DNA of 64,000 nt from Streptomyces sp. NBC_01276. Its GTDB lineage: Bacteria; Actinomycetota; Actinomycetes; Streptomycetales; Streptomycetaceae. Below the pieces are notes generated by a model. That model ran no database searches and was not told the DNA's origin. It saw nothing but the letters and a program-made list of their open reading frames with translations. Shown one piece after another: positions 8,714 through 17,936 of this stretch. Numbering within the stretch: the stretch's first letter is position 1; the number at the start of each line of letters is the position of its first letter. The translations under genes were made by a program, and so were the position numbers. Location of the stretch: positions 4,154,001 through 4,218,000 of the forward strand of contig NZ_CP108442.1 in NCBI RefSeq assembly GCF_041435355.1. The letters run 5' to 3'.

Positions 8714-10030
8714 CTATGCTCCGGCCGGAACACCGGCCGCGAGTCGCTCTCCGATGGCCCGCAGCCCGGCGAGGTCGTGTACATCGCCGGGCAGGGCGGC
8801 CACTTGGGCCACCGCCACTTCGGGGTGCAGTGAAGTGAAACGGTCGCGGGTGCGCTGTTCGCGCGCGATCACCTGCATGCGTTCGGCGTGCAGGCGCAAC
8901 AATCCTGCCGTGATCTCGTCCACCTCGGTGACGACGCGCGCGGCGTCCGTGTGGTGTGCGTCGGGTGCTTCCGGGTCTCCGGAGGTCTGCGGTGCGTCGT
9001 CCACGCCGGGGGAGCCGTCGTCGGCGGCGTCACGAAGTCCAGCTTTCCCGGACTCCTGATCGACAATGCCGCCTTCTTCAAGATTCTCTGCGGCGGCCAG
9101 GGCCCGCTCGGCGGACAGCTGCGCGGCATCGCTGCCGTGCACCCGGTTCAGCACCAGGCCGGCCAGCGGCATCCGCTCCGCTGCCAGCCGTTCGACGAAG
9201 TACGCGGCCTCGCGCAGGGCGTCCGGCTCGGGGGCGGCGACCACGAGGAAGGCCGTGCCGGGAGCCTGGAGCAGCCGGAAGGTCGCGTCCGCGCGGGTGC
9301 GGAACCCGCCGAACATCGTGTCCATCGCGGCCACGAAGGTCTGCACGTCCTTCAGCAGCGAGGCGCCCATCAGCTTGCTCAGCGTGCCGGTCATCATCGA
9401 CATGCCGACGTTCAGGAACTTCATGCCGGCCCGCCCGCCGACCTTCGCCGGAGCCATCAGCACCCGGATGAACTTCCCGTCCAGGAAGGACCCGAGCCGC
9501 TTCGGCGCGTCGAGGAAGTCCAGCGCGGACCGGCTCGGCGGGGTGTCCACCACGATCAGGTCCCAGTCGTCCTTGGACCGCAGCTGCCCCAGCTTCTCCA
9601 TCGCCATGTACTCCTGCGTGCCCGCGAAACCGGCCGACAGGGACTGGTAGAAGGGGTTCGCGAGGATGGCCCGCGCCCGCTCGGCGTCCGCGTGCGATTC
9701 GACGATCTCGTCGAAGGTCCGCTTCATGTCCAGCATCATGGCGTGCAGTTCGCCGCCCCCGCCGGACACGCCCACCACCTTGCGCGGGGTGTTGTCCAGC
9801 GAATCGATGCCCATCGACTGGGCCAGCCGGCGCGCCGGATCGATGGTCAGCACGACCACCTTCCGCCCGCGTTCGGCCGCCCGGACGCCGAGCGCCGCGG
9901 CCGTCGTGGTCTTGCCGACCCCGCCGGCCCCGCAGCACACGATGATCCGGGTCTTCGGATCGTCCAGCAGCGCGTCGACCGCCAGTCGCGCGGGAGTGTC
10001 CAGGCCCACGGTGTTCCCACCCTCACTCAT
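8714..10030 (-). CDS. ArsA/GET3-like P-loop ATPase (second of a pair)
   Basis: A 438-residue SIMIBI-class ATPase with a deviant Walker A motif (CCGAGGVGKTTTAAALG, about residues 32-48), a VDTPPSRSALDFLD switch segment (about 150), and a C-terminal acidic/Pro-rich insert before a helical end. Despite the usual 'anion-transporting ATPase' label there is no ArsB partner here. The paired actinobacterial genes beside wblA have no established substrate. The start codon overlaps the 3' end of the upstream ATPase gene by 8 bp, so the two are translationally coupled and may form a heterodimer (inference). Confidence 0.87.
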   Translation of the reverse strand: MSEGGNTVGLDTPARLAVDALLDDPKTRIIVCCGAGGVGKTTTAAALGVRAAERGRKVVVLTIDPARRLAQSMGIDSLDNTPRKVVGVSGGGGELHAMMLDMKRTFDEIVESHADAERARAILANPFYQSLSAGFAGTQEYMAMEKLGQLRSKDDWDLIVVDTPPSRSALDFLDAPKRLGSFLDGKFIRVLMAPAKVGGRAGMKFLNVGMSMMTGTLSKLMGASLLKDVQTFVAAMDTMFGGFRTRADATFRLLQAPGTAFLVVAAPEPDALREAAYFVERLAAERMPLAGLVLNRVHGSDAAQLSAERALAAAENLEEGGIVDQESGKAGLRDAADDGSPGVDDAPQTSGDPEAPDAHHTDAARVVTEVDEITAGLLRLHAERMQVIAREQRTRDRFTSLHPEVAVAQVAALPGDVHDLAGLRAIGERLAAGVPAGA

Positions 10031-11012
10031 CGGCGTCCGCCTGCTTGCGGACCTCGGTCGCCAGCTCGTACAGCCCGGCCAGCTCCATCCCCGAGCCGAG
10101 CAGGGGAAGTTCGTACGTCGGAACGTCCAGACCCGCCAGCACCTGGCGTTGCTCCCGCTCCAGCTCCACCCGGCTCGCGTGCTCCGCGGCCTGCGCCAGC
10201 AGCGGCTCCACCAGCCGCTCGGCCAGCCCGCCCCGCCGCGCGCCCCCGAGCCCGGCCCGGGACAGGGCCCGGGCGATGTCGGCCCGGTGGCCCTCGGCGG
10301 CCTCGCGCAGGGTCCCCTCGTCCAAATGGTGCGGGCGCACCATGTTGACGAAGACCCGGCCCACCGGAAGCCCCGCCTCCAGGAGTTCCGCGATTCCGTC
10401 CGCGGTCTCCTGGACGGGCATCTCCTCCAGCAGGGTCACCAGGTGCACCGCCGTGTCGGGTGACTTGAGCACCTTCATCACGGCCTGCGCCTGGTTGTGG
10501 ATGGGCCCGAACCGGGCCAGCCCCGCCACCTCGTCGTTGACGTTCAGGAAGCGGGTGATCCGCCCGGTGGGCGGCGCGTCCATGATCACGTGGTCGTAGA
10601 CGAACCGTCCCGCCTTGTCCTTGCGCCGGACCGCCTCGCACGCCTTGCCGGTCAGCAGGACGTCCCGCAGACCGGGCGCGATCGTCGTGGCGAAGTCGAT
10701 CGCCCCGAGCTTCTTCAGGGCCCGGCCGGCGGAGCCGAGCTTGTAGAACATCTGGAGGTAGTCCAGCAGCGCCCGTTCCGCGTCGATGGCGAGCGCGTAC
10801 ACCTCACCCCCGCCCCCGCCGGGCGCGACGGCGATCTTCCGCTCCTCGTAGGGGAGCGCCTCCGTGCCGAAAAGCTGTGCGATGCCCTGCCTGCCCTCGA
10901 CCTCCACGAGAAGAGTCCGCTTGCCCTCGCGTGCGAGGGCGAGCGCGAGTGCCGCGGCGACCGTGGTCTTGCCGGTGCCGCCCTTGCCGCTGACCACCTG
11001 GAGCCTGCTCAC
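10023..11012 (-). CDS. ArsA/GET3-like P-loop ATPase (first of a pair)
   Basis: A 329-residue protein. The deviant Walker A (VSGKGGTGKTTVAAALALAL) comes within the first 25 residues. It has a VIMDAPPTGRITRFLNV motif at about 145-160 and a RVFVNMVRPHHLDEG motif at about 235. The start is the GTG at 11010-11012 (VSRLQVVSGKGG), because family members begin directly with the P-loop strand; the longer frame upstream runs into the divergent DUF4177 gene. Together with the following gene it forms a two-gene operon. It faces away from DUF4177-RidA across a 46-bp spacer. Confidence 0.88.
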   Translation of the reverse strand: MSRLQVVSGKGGTGKTTVAAALALALAREGKRTLLVEVEGRQGIAQLFGTEALPYEERKIAVAPGGGGGEVYALAIDAERALLDYLQMFYKLGSAGRALKKLGAIDFATTIAPGLRDVLLTGKACEAVRRKDKAGRFVYDHVIMDAPPTGRITRFLNVNDEVAGLARFGPIHNQAQAVMKVLKSPDTAVHLVTLLEEMPVQETADGIAELLEAGLPVGRVFVNMVRPHHLDEGTLREAAEGHRADIARALSRAGLGGARRGGLAERLVEPLLAQAAEHASRVELEREQRQVLAGLDVPTYELPLLGSGMELAGLYELATEVRKQADADE

Positions 11013-11058
11013 AGCGTCCGAGCCTAACCACTCCCGCCCAGGCATTACGCTCGGGCCC

Positions 11059-11220
11059 ATGACCAAGAAGTTCGAATACGCGACGGTGCCCCTGCTGGTG
11101 CACGCCACCAAGCAGATCCTCGACACCTGGGGCGAGGACGGCTGGGAGCTCGTCCAGGTCGTGCCCGGCCCGAACAACCCCGAGCAGCTCGTGGCCTACC
11201 TCAAGCGGGAGAAGGCATGA
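11059..11220 (+). CDS. DUF4177-family small protein
   Basis: A 53-residue protein (start MTKKFEYATVPLLVH, core GEDGWELVQVVPG) of the DUF4177 type, with no known activity. Its stop overlaps the start of the RidA gene by 4 bp (ATGA), so the two are translated together. The ATG at 11059 is the only sensible start. The short 46-bp gap to the divergent ATPase gene suggests a shared promoter region. Confidence 0.85.
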   Translation: MTKKFEYATVPLLVHATKQILDTWGEDGWELVQVVPGPNNPEQLVAYLKREKA

Positions 11221-11690
11221 GCGGCGTCGTCGAGGCGAGGATCGCCGAGCTCGGCCTGACCCTTCCCGAGGTCGTTCCGCCGCTGGCCACCTACCAGCCG
11301 GCCGTACGGTCGGGTGCCTACGTGTACACCGCCGGCCAGCTCCCGATGGTGCAGGGCAAGCTGTCGCTGACCGGCAAGGTCGGCGCGGAGGTCTCCGCGG
11401 AGCAGGCCAAGGAGCTGGCCGCGACCTGCGCGCTGAACGCGCTGGCCGCCGTGAAGTCCGTGGTCGGTGACCTCGACAAGATCGCCCGTGTCGTCAAGGT
11501 CGTCGGCTTCGTCGCCTCGGCCCCCGACTTCACGGCCCAGCCGGGCGTGCTGAACGGCGCGAGCGAGCTGCTGGGCGAGATCCTCGGGGAGAAGGGCGTC
11601 CACGCGCGCAGCGCGGTCGGCGTCGCCGTCCTCCCGCTGGACGCCCCGGTCGAGATCGAGATCCAGGTCGAGCTGACCGCTTCGGCCTGA
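11217..11690 (+). CDS. RidA/YjgF-family enamine/imine deaminase-like protein
   Basis: A 157-residue RidA-family protein: strand YVYTAGQLPMVQGKLSLTGK, helix EQAKELAATCALNALAAVKS, and C-terminal GVHARSAVGVAVLPLDAPVEIE, where the conserved Arg of the RidA active site is visible (HARSAVGV). Family members hydrolyse reactive enamine intermediates of amino-acid metabolism; some members lack this activity. It is co-translated with DUF4177. A weak GACGCG...CGCGTC repeat at 11689-11715 may end the transcript. Confidence 0.9.
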   Translation: MSGVVEARIAELGLTLPEVVPPLATYQPAVRSGAYVYTAGQLPMVQGKLSLTGKVGAEVSAEQAKELAATCALNALAAVKSVVGDLDKIARVVKVVGFVASAPDFTAQPGVLNGASELLGEILGEKGVHARSAVGVAVLPLDAPVEIEIQVELTASA

Positions 11691-12020
11691 CGCGCCGCTC
11701 CCTCCGGGACGCGTCGCCCGCACCGCTCGGCCCCGAGGGGCCTCTCCGGCTCCGCGCCGCCCCACCGGACCCCGTCCGGCACGGCCGGTGCGGGGCCGGT
11801 GGTGCTTCCGGCCGCGGCGGGCCGCCCGGCCCGTAAGGTGGCGCCGTCCGGCACTGCGGGGAGCGGCCGGGCCGTGGGGCGTCGCCGTCCGTCCCGGTCC
11901 GCCCGCGGGCCGGGCCGCCACCGGGAGGGCGCGGTCGGGGCCGCGTGCCAGGAGGCCCGGAGCGCCGCCTCCGGGGCCCGTCAGCCCCTCCGGGGGCCCG
12001 AGACGGGAACGGCGGCGGGG

Positions 12021-12113
12021 CGGCCCTGTGCCGGGCCTGCGAGGCGATCCGGTGTGGGGCCCGTGCGGCGGCCCTGTGCCGGGCGAGTACGGCGATCCCG
12101 TGCCGGGCCCGCG
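12021..12113 (+). repeat. Imperfect tandem repeat (about 48-bp period) in the spacer before the Nudix gene
   Basis: The block starting CGGCCCTGTGCCGGGC occurs at 12021 and again at 12069, each followed by a GGCGATCC-like segment, giving two copies with a 48-bp period. The 477-bp spacer at 11691-12167 is extremely GC-rich and contains no other feature I can support. Confidence 0.55.
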
Positions 12114-12167
12114 CGATGCGGCCGGGTGGGCCTCGAACATCGGGCCGGATGGCCGTAGCATCCGGCC

Positions 12168-13070
12168 ATGCCGAATGGTCAGCACGGTCCGTCGTCCAGC
12201 CAGCCCGCCGGAGGCCAGTGGTACCCCCCGGAGTGGCCCGACCGCATCCGCGCGCTCGCGGACGGCGCGCTCACCCCGGTCGCGCCCAAACGCGCCGCCA
12301 CGGTGATGCTGCTCCGCGACACCCCCGCCGGCCCGGCCGTGCACATGCTGCGCCGCCGCGCCTCCATGGCCTTCGCCGGGGGCGCCTACGCCTACCCCGG
12401 CGGCGGGGTCGACCCGCGTGACGAGGACCGCCGCATCGGCTGGGCCGGACCCGGCCTGGACGCCTGGGCGGAACGCCTCGGCACCGACGCCGCCACCGCC
12501 CAGGCCATCGTGTGCGGGGCCGTCCGTGAGACCTTCGAGGAGGCCGGCGTCCTGCTCGCCGGGGAGACGCCCGGCACCGTCGTCGGCGACACCACCGGTG
12601 ACGACTGGGAGGCCGACCGCGAGGCCCTCGTGGCGCGCGAGCTGTCCTTCGCCGAGTTCCTGGACCGGCGCGGCCTGCTGCTGCGCTCCGACCTGCTCGG
12701 GGCGTGGGCCCGGTGGATCACCCCGGAGTTCGAGCCCCGCCGCTACGACACGTGGTTCTTCGTCGCGGCCCTCCCGGAGGGCCAGCGCACCCGCAACGCC
12801 TCCACCGAGGCCGACCGGACCGTCTGGATCCGCCCTTCCGAGGCCGCCGCCCGCTACGACGGGGGCGAGCTGCTGATGATGCCGCCCACCATCTCCACCC
12901 TGCGCTCCCTGGAGCCCCACGCCAGCGCCGCCGACGCGCTGACGGCGGCCGCCGCGCAGGACCTGACGCCCGTACTGGCACAGGCCGCCCTCGTGGACGG
13001 TGAGCTGGTGCTCAGCTGGCCGGGGCACGACGAGTTCACCAAGCGCGTCCGCCCGGGAGGCACCGCATGA
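12168..13070 (+). CDS. NUDT19-type Nudix hydrolase
   Basis: A 300-residue Nudix protein of the long-insert type. It has MLRRRASMAFAGGAYAYPGG (about 62-81), an insertion of about 40 residues, then the Nudix helix RETFEEAGVLLAG (about 121-133). This split arrangement, with a following HARW-like region (LGAWARWITPEFEPRRYDT), resembles NUDT19/acyl-CoA diphosphatases, so a CoA-ester or related nucleotide substrate is possible. The first gene of a tight trio, its end overlaps the MBL gene by 4 bp. Confidence 0.85.
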   Translation: MPNGQHGPSSSQPAGGQWYPPEWPDRIRALADGALTPVAPKRAATVMLLRDTPAGPAVHMLRRRASMAFAGGAYAYPGGGVDPRDEDRRIGWAGPGLDAWAERLGTDAATAQAIVCGAVRETFEEAGVLLAGETPGTVVGDTTGDDWEADREALVARELSFAEFLDRRGLLLRSDLLGAWARWITPEFEPRRYDTWFFVAALPEGQRTRNASTEADRTVWIRPSEAAARYDGGELLMMPPTISTLRSLEPHASAADALTAAAAQDLTPVLAQAALVDGELVLSWPGHDEFTKRVRPGGTA

Positions 13071-13912
13071 CCGACGCCGCCGTACTCCCCGGCCAGCCCC
13101 GCGGAATGGTCTCCTCCGGGCCGGCGACCGTCCGTGCCGTCAACGTCCTGGCGCCCAACGCCTCCGCGATGACCCTGGACGGCACCAACACCTGGCTGGT
13201 CTCCGAGCCGGACTCCGAGCTGGCCGTCGTCATCGACCCCGGCCCGCTGGACGAAGCCCACCTGCGGGCCGTCATCGCCACCGCCGAGCAGGCCGGCAAG
13301 CGCGTCGCGCTGACCCTCCTGACCCACGGCCACCCCGACCACGCCGAGGGGGCCGGCCGCTTCGCGGAGCTGACCGGGACGAAGGTCCGCGCCCTCGACC
13401 CCGCGCTGAGGCTCGGCGACGAGGGCCTGGCCGCCGGCGACGTGATCCGTACCGGTGGCCTGGAGCTGCGCGTCGTGGCGACCCCCGGCCACACCTCCGA
13501 CTCGCTCTGCTTCCACCTGCCCGCCGACCGTGCCGTCATCACCGGTGACACCATCCTGGGCCGCGGTACGACCGTGGTCGCGCACCCCGACGGCCGTCTG
13601 GGGGACTATCTCGACTCCCTGCGCCGCCTGCGCTCCCTCACCGTCGACGACGGGGTGACCACGGTGCTCCCGGGGCACGGGCCGGTCCTGGAGGACGCCC
13701 AGGGCGCCGTCGAGTACTACCTGGCGCACCGCGCCCACCGGCTCGCGCAGGTCGAGACGGCCGTGGAGAACGGCTTCGTCACCCCCGAGGCGGTCGTCGC
13801 GCAGGTCTACGCCGACGTGGACCGCTCCCTGTGGCCCGCGGCCACGTGGTCCGTACAGGCACAGCTGGAGTACCTTCGTGATCACGGACTGATCCCGGGG
13901 GGACCTGAATGA
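13067..13912 (+). CDS. MBL-fold metallo-hydrolase (LACTB2-like)
   Basis: A 281-residue metallo-beta-lactamase-fold protein: metal ligands in THGHPDHAEGAGRF (HxHxDH, about residues 86-91), a histidine in ATPGHTSDSLCFHL (about 141), an aspartate in VITGDTILGRG (about 160), and VLPGHGPVLED (about 205). A C-terminal winged-helix-like segment as in LACTB2-type enzymes follows. The substrate is unknown; relatives are RNases or thioesterases. It is translationally coupled at both ends by 4-bp overlaps. Confidence 0.88.
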   Translation: MTDAAVLPGQPRGMVSSGPATVRAVNVLAPNASAMTLDGTNTWLVSEPDSELAVVIDPGPLDEAHLRAVIATAEQAGKRVALTLLTHGHPDHAEGAGRFAELTGTKVRALDPALRLGDEGLAAGDVIRTGGLELRVVATPGHTSDSLCFHLPADRAVITGDTILGRGTTVVAHPDGRLGDYLDSLRRLRSLTVDDGVTTVLPGHGPVLEDAQGAVEYYLAHRAHRLAQVETAVENGFVTPEAVVAQVYADVDRSLWPAATWSVQAQLEYLRDHGLIPGGPE

Positions 13913-14208
13913 ACACCCTGTACGTACTGCTCGCGCTGCTCGCCGCGGCCGGCTGGATCACCTCGACGGTGACCCTGCGCATGCGTGCCCTGGCGGACAG
14001 GGCGGACCGGCTGGAGCGCCGCCTGGGCCTGGTGCTGGACCACCTGGGCATCGAGGAGCCGGAGCCGGCCGGGATGGACGAGGTGCGGGCGCTGGTGCGC
14101 GACGGCCGCGACGTCTCGGCGATCAAGCGGTACCGCGAGATCACCGGCGCCGGTCTGGCGGAGGCGAAGCGGGCCGTCGACGCCCTGGCCCCGGCGCGGA
14201 GCGCCTGA
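13909..14208 (+). CDS. Membrane-anchored protein with an L7/L12 C-terminal-like domain
   Basis: A 99-residue protein: an N-terminal TM helix (LYVLLALLAAAGWITSTVTL), a short coiled linker rich in Arg/Leu, then about 40 residues (AIKRYREITGAGLAEAKRAVD) matching the helix-turn-helix face of the ribosomal L7/L12 C-terminal domain (K-x-x-G-x-GL-x-EAK). It is not a ribosomal protein; the family is widespread in actinobacteria with unknown role. It is the last gene of the Nudix-MBL trio, with a 4-bp overlap. Confidence 0.78.
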   Translation: MNTLYVLLALLAAAGWITSTVTLRMRALADRADRLERRLGLVLDHLGIEEPEPAGMDEVRALVRDGRDVSAIKRYREITGAGLAEAKRAVDALAPARSA

Positions 14209-14224
14209 CTCGCTCCGCCGCGGC

Positions 14225-15028
14225 CTACGGGCGCGGCGCCTTCGTACCGTGCCGGGCCGTGTACTCGTCGGCGAGCCACGGCCCGAGGTCCTCGACGTAC
14301 CGGCGCACCACGGCGGGGTCCTCGACCGGGGCCAGCGCCACGACGGCCGCGGCCCGCATCTGGTCGGCCCGCTGCGGGTAGTACCGGGCGAAGACCTCCG
14401 CGGACTCGGTGAGGTCGCTGGTCCAGCCGCCCCAGCGGGGCATGACCAGGGTGAACCCGGTGCGCACGAGGTGCCGGGCGAAGGCCCGGCTCAGCCGGCG
14501 GTAGTCGGACGGTTCCGAGGCCGCCTCGACGCGTTCGCGCCAGCGGGGCAGTACGCGGGCCAGGTCGCCGTTGGTCTCCCGGGCCAGGACGCCGTCCGGC
14601 CGGTACCGGGGCAGGTGCTCGGCCAGGTCGTCCCCGAGCAGCGGCGTGCACAGGCAGGCCAGGAACCAGCCCAGGTCGTAACGTTCCTGCTCGCTCAGCA
14701 GCCGGTCCTTGCCGTACAGCAGGACGCCGACCCCGTCGATCTCCGGGAAGTCCTGGTCGAGGCCCTGGCCCAGCACCTCCGCGATGTCGCGGTCGTCGTG
14801 GGCGGGCTCGTCGTGCAGGGCGATCAGCAGGTCGAGGTCGGAGCGGCCGGGGCGGGCGGTGCCGCGCGGCACCGACCCGTAGAGGTAGGCGCTGTGGAGC
14901 CGGCTCCCGTAGGCCTCGGCGATCCGGCCGCGCGCCGCGGCGACGAGGCCGGCGAACGAGGGCTGGATCCGCCCCAGGGACCCCTCCCGCTCGAAGTACC
15001 CGTACGCGTCCAGACCCCTGTGTTCCAT
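14225..15028 (-). CDS. Nucleotidyltransferase-domain protein (aminoglycoside adenylyltransferase-like)
   Basis: A protein of about 267 residues with a Pol-beta-type nucleotidyltransferase motif near the N terminus (YLYGSVPRGTARPGRSDLDL: GS, spacer, D-x-D), then an all-helical C-terminal half. The architecture resembles ANT-type enzymes and other minimal nucleotidyltransferases. No resistance phenotype can be claimed. The start is the ATG at 15026-15028; a GTG at 15035-15037 is possible. It is convergent with the L7/L12-like gene across only 16 bp. Confidence 0.75.
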   Translation of the reverse strand: MEHRGLDAYGYFEREGSLGRIQPSFAGLVAAARGRIAEAYGSRLHSAYLYGSVPRGTARPGRSDLDLLIALHDEPAHDDRDIAEVLGQGLDQDFPEIDGVGVLLYGKDRLLSEQERYDLGWFLACLCTPLLGDDLAEHLPRYRPDGVLARETNGDLARVLPRWRERVEAASEPSDYRRLSRAFARHLVRTGFTLVMPRWGGWTSDLTESAEVFARYYPQRADQMRAAAVVALAPVEDPAVVRRYVEDLGPWLADEYTARHGTKAPRP

Positions 15029-15167
15029 GATCCCCACTGTGCCCCTTCCCGGGGCGGCCGCGAAGCCGTTTTCCGGGGCGCGCCGGACGCGCGGAGGGGC
15101 CCCGCCCGGCTTCCGGACAGGACCCCTCCACGACCGCGCCGGGGCGCGGCGGCCGACGTCGGTGACG

Positions 15168-15842
15168 TCAGCGCGAGCGCTTGGCGAGCCGCTCCACGTC
15201 CAGCAGGATCACGGCGCGCGCTTCCAGGCGCAGCCAGCCGCGGCCCGCGAAGTCGGCCAGGGCCTTGTTCACGGTCTCGCGGGAGGCGCCGACGAGCTGG
15301 GCGAGCTCCTCCTGCGTCAGGTCGTGCACGACGTGGATGCCCTCCTCCGACTGCACGCCGAAGCGGCGCGACAGGTCGAGGAGCGCCCGGGCCACACGGC
15401 CCGGAACGTCGGAGAAGACCAGGTCGGACATCTGGTCGTTGGTCTTGCGCAGGCGCCGGGCGACGGCGCGCAGCAGCGCGGTCGCGACCTCGGGCCGGGC
15501 GTTCAGCCACGGCTGCAGGTCACCGTGGCCGAGGCCGAGGAGCTTGACCTCGGTCAGCGCGGTGGCGGTGGCGGTGCGCGGGCCCGGGTCGAAGAGCGAC
15601 AGCTCGCCGATCAGCTCGCCGGGGCCGAGGACGGCCAGCATGTTCTCGCGACCGTCGGGGGAGGTGCGGTGGAGCTTCACCTTGCCCTCGGTCACGACGT
15701 AGAGCCGGTCGCCGGGGTCGCCCTCGTGGAACAGGGCGTCACCGCGTGCGAGCGTCACCTCGCCCATGGAGGCGCGGAGCTCCGCGGCCTGCTCGTCATC
15801 GAGCGCCGCGAAGAGCGGGGCGCGCCGCAGAACGTCGTCCAC
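15168..15842 (-). CDS. crp: Crp/Fnr-family transcription regulator Crp
   Basis: 224 residues. The N-terminal cyclic-nucleotide-binding domain (about 8-120) contains FHEGDPGDRLYVVTEGKVKL and GELIGELSLFDPGPRTATA, with the phosphate-binding-cassette E and R. A C-terminal winged helix (about 150-215) has LTQEELAQLVGASRETVNKA as recognition unit. The start is the GTG at 15840-15842, 7 bases after GGAGAGAG, which gives the length I recall for streptomycete Crp. Crp is known there as a global regulator of germination and secondary metabolism. It is divergent from the endonuclease III gene. Confidence 0.93.
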   Translation of the reverse strand: MDDVLRRAPLFAALDDEQAAELRASMGEVTLARGDALFHEGDPGDRLYVVTEGKVKLHRTSPDGRENMLAVLGPGELIGELSLFDPGPRTATATALTEVKLLGLGHGDLQPWLNARPEVATALLRAVARRLRKTNDQMSDLVFSDVPGRVARALLDLSRRFGVQSEEGIHVVHDLTQEELAQLVGASRETVNKALADFAGRGWLRLEARAVILLDVERLAKRSR

Positions 15843-16027
15843 GAGTCTCTCTCCTATGTCGACCAGCTCAGGGGACCGGTCTCCCATTTTGCCGGACGGC
15901 TCAAACAGTGCGATCAATCACTACCAAGGATGCCGGACGGACGCCCGTGCTGTGTGGTGAGCGACCGATCGGGGTGGTGTTACCTGAGGTCCGGGCGGGT
16001 GTCGGCACCCGGCCTTAGGCTGGCCGG

Positions 16028-17059
16028 GTGTCCAATAAGCCGGTGAGAGCACAGGCCAAGGGGTCCGCAGGAGTGACGGCGACCCAAAATTCAGCCGTGG
16101 GCGAACAAGCCCCCGGGGAGGTGCCCGGCGGGTCCCGGCCCGCCCCCCAGGGCAAAGCTTCGGCCAAGAAACGGCCGGGCGCGGCGGCGCGCGCGACCGC
16201 GGACAAGAGCGCGTCGGGGACCGTGAACGGGGCCCCGGCGGCCTCCCGGGTGCCCGCCCCCGCCCGGAGCGCCGGGAAGGGCAGGGCCGAATCCCGCCTG
16301 GCGATGGTCCGGCGGGCCCGCCGCATCAACCGGGAACTGGCCGACGTGTACCCGTACGCCCATCCGGAGCTGGATTTCCGCAATCCCTTCGAGCTCCTGG
16401 TCGCCACCATCCTGTCCGCGCAGACCACCGACCTCCGCGTGAACCAGACGACCCCCGCCCTCTTCGCGGCCTACCCGACCCCCGAGGACATGGCCGAGGC
16501 CGTGCCGGAGGAACTGGAGGAGCTGATCAGGCCGACCGGGTTCTTCCGGATGAAGGCCAAGTCCCTCCTCGGCCTGTCGCAGGCCCTGCGCGACCGCTTC
16601 GGCGGCGAGGTCCCCGGCCGGCTCGAAGACCTGGTCACCCTGCCCGGAGTGGGCCGCAAAACGGCGAACGTGGTCCTCGGCAACGTCTTCGGGGTCCCCG
16701 GGATCACCGTCGACACCCACTTCGGACGCCTCGCCCGCCGCTTCAAGTGGACCGAGCAGGAGGACCCAGAGAAGGTCGAGGCGGAGATCTGCGCGATCTT
16801 CCCCAAGAGCGAGTGGACGATGCTCTCGCACCGCGTGGTCTTCCACGGCCGCCGCATCTGCCACGCCCGCAACCCCGCCTGCGGCGCCTGCCCCATCGCG
16901 CCGCTCTGCCCGGCCTACGGGGAGGGCGAGACGGACCCGGAGAAGGCGAAGAAGCTGCTGAAGTACGAGAAGGGCGGCTACCCGGGCCAGCGCCTGTCCC
17001 CGCCCCCGGACTACCCGGGCCTCCCCGCCTCCCCGCTGGGAGCCCGTACGGAGCCCTGA
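16028..17059 (+). CDS. nth: Endonuclease III (base-excision repair DNA glycosylase/AP lyase)
   Basis: 343 residues. A low-complexity Ala/Gly/Lys-rich N-terminal extension (about 1-95) precedes the HhH-GPD glycosylase. The helix-hairpin-helix with catalytic lysine is [20 protein letters not shown], and the catalytic aspartate lies in [13 protein letters not shown]. The 4Fe-4S loop near the C terminus has the spacing C-x6-C-x2-C-x5-C ([17 protein letters not shown]). It removes oxidised pyrimidines and nicks AP sites. The GTG at 16028 gives an extension longer than in E. coli Nth, so a later start is possible. Confidence 0.92.
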   Translation: MSNKPVRAQAKGSAGVTATQNSAVGEQAPGEVPGGSRPAPQGKASAKKRPGAAARATADKSASGTVNGAPAASRVPAPARSAGKGRAESRLAMVRRARRINRELADVYPYAHPELDFRNPFELLVATILSAQTTDLRVNQTTPALFAAYPTPEDMAEAVPEELEELIRPTGFFRMKAKSLLGLSQALRDRFGGEVPGRLEDLVTLPGVGRKTANVVLGNVFGVPGITVDTHFGRLARRFKWTEQEDPEKVEAEICAIFPKSEWTMLSHRVVFHGRRICHARNPACGACPIAPLCPAYGEGETDPEKAKKLLKYEKGGYPGQRLSPPPDYPGLPASPLGARTEP

Positions 17060-17215
17060 GCGCGACCTGGGGCGTACGGCCGGACGTGGCCCGGGCCCAC
17101 CGGCGGGGGCGTGCGCCGGGACGGCCGCACGCCCCCGCCGGAACGAATCGGTACCCGGACCGCGTTCAGCGGTGTGGGAGAGGGTGTTCACGGAAGAACA
17201 CGGACAGGGGTGCCT

Positions 17216-17932
17216 ATGACGCGCGGTACACAGGACGAGACCACGGCCACCACCCGCGAGGGCGACGGCCTGGTCCTCAGCACCGAGGGGCTGCCCGCCT
17301 GGCTCGACCCGGTCGTGGCGGCGGCCCGCACCGTCCGGCCGCGCCAGCTCAGCCGCTTCCTGCCCCCCGAGGACGGCGGGGGCCGCCAGTCCGCCGTGCT
17401 GATCCTCTTCGGCGAGGGTCCGCGCGGCCCGGAGCTGCTGCTCCAGGAGCGGGCCGGCACCCTGCGCTCGCACGCCGGCCAGCCCTCCTTCCCCGGCGGA
17501 GCCCTCGACCCCGGGGACGGCGATCCGCACACCACCGGACCGCTGCGCGCCGCACTGCGCGAGGCCGAGGAGGAGACCGGTCTCGACCCGGCCGGCGTCC
17601 AGCTCTTCGGGGTGCTGCCCCGGCTCTACATCCCGGTCAGCGAGTTCGTCGTGACCCCGGTGCTCGGCTGGTGGCGCGAACCCTCCCCGGTCGGCCCGGT
17701 GGACCCCGCGGAGACGGCCCGGGTCTTCACGGTGCCCGTGGCGGATCTCACGGATCCCGCCCACCGGGTGACCGTGGTCCACCCCAGAGGCCACCAGGGG
17801 CCCGCCTTCACCGTCGAATCGGCCCTGGTCTGGGGGTTCACGGCCGGGGTGATCGACCGCATCCTGCACTTCGCGGGCTGGGAGCGCCCGTGGGACCGCT
17901 CACGTCAGGTCCCACTCGACTGGCACGCATGA
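17216..17932 (+). CDS. CoA pyrophosphatase-type Nudix hydrolase
   Basis: 238 residues. It has the CoA-specific UPF0035 signature ahead of the Nudix box (LQERAGTLRSHAGQPSFPGG), then the Nudix helix with REAEEETGLDP. Such enzymes split coenzyme A or its derivatives into phosphopantetheine and 3',5'-ADP. The start is the ATG at 17216; earlier in-frame sequence is unlike the family. Its stop lies 4 bp before the MarP-type protease start, so they are probably co-transcribed. Confidence 0.87.
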   Translation: MTRGTQDETTATTREGDGLVLSTEGLPAWLDPVVAAARTVRPRQLSRFLPPEDGGGRQSAVLILFGEGPRGPELLLQERAGTLRSHAGQPSFPGGALDPGDGDPHTTGPLRAALREAEEETGLDPAGVQLFGVLPRLYIPVSEFVVTPVLGWWREPSPVGPVDPAETARVFTVPVADLTDPAHRVTVVHPRGHQGPAFTVESALVWGFTAGVIDRILHFAGWERPWDRSRQVPLDWHA

Positions 17933-17936
17933 GACG

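Noticed and set aside
10864..11058. Longer N-terminus for the DUF4177 protein
   Set aside because: It would be antisense to the ATPase P-loop and has no family character.
14225..15028. Aminoglycoside resistance gene
   Set aside because: Only the general nucleotidyltransferase motif is present; no specific resistance-enzyme signature can be claimed by eye.
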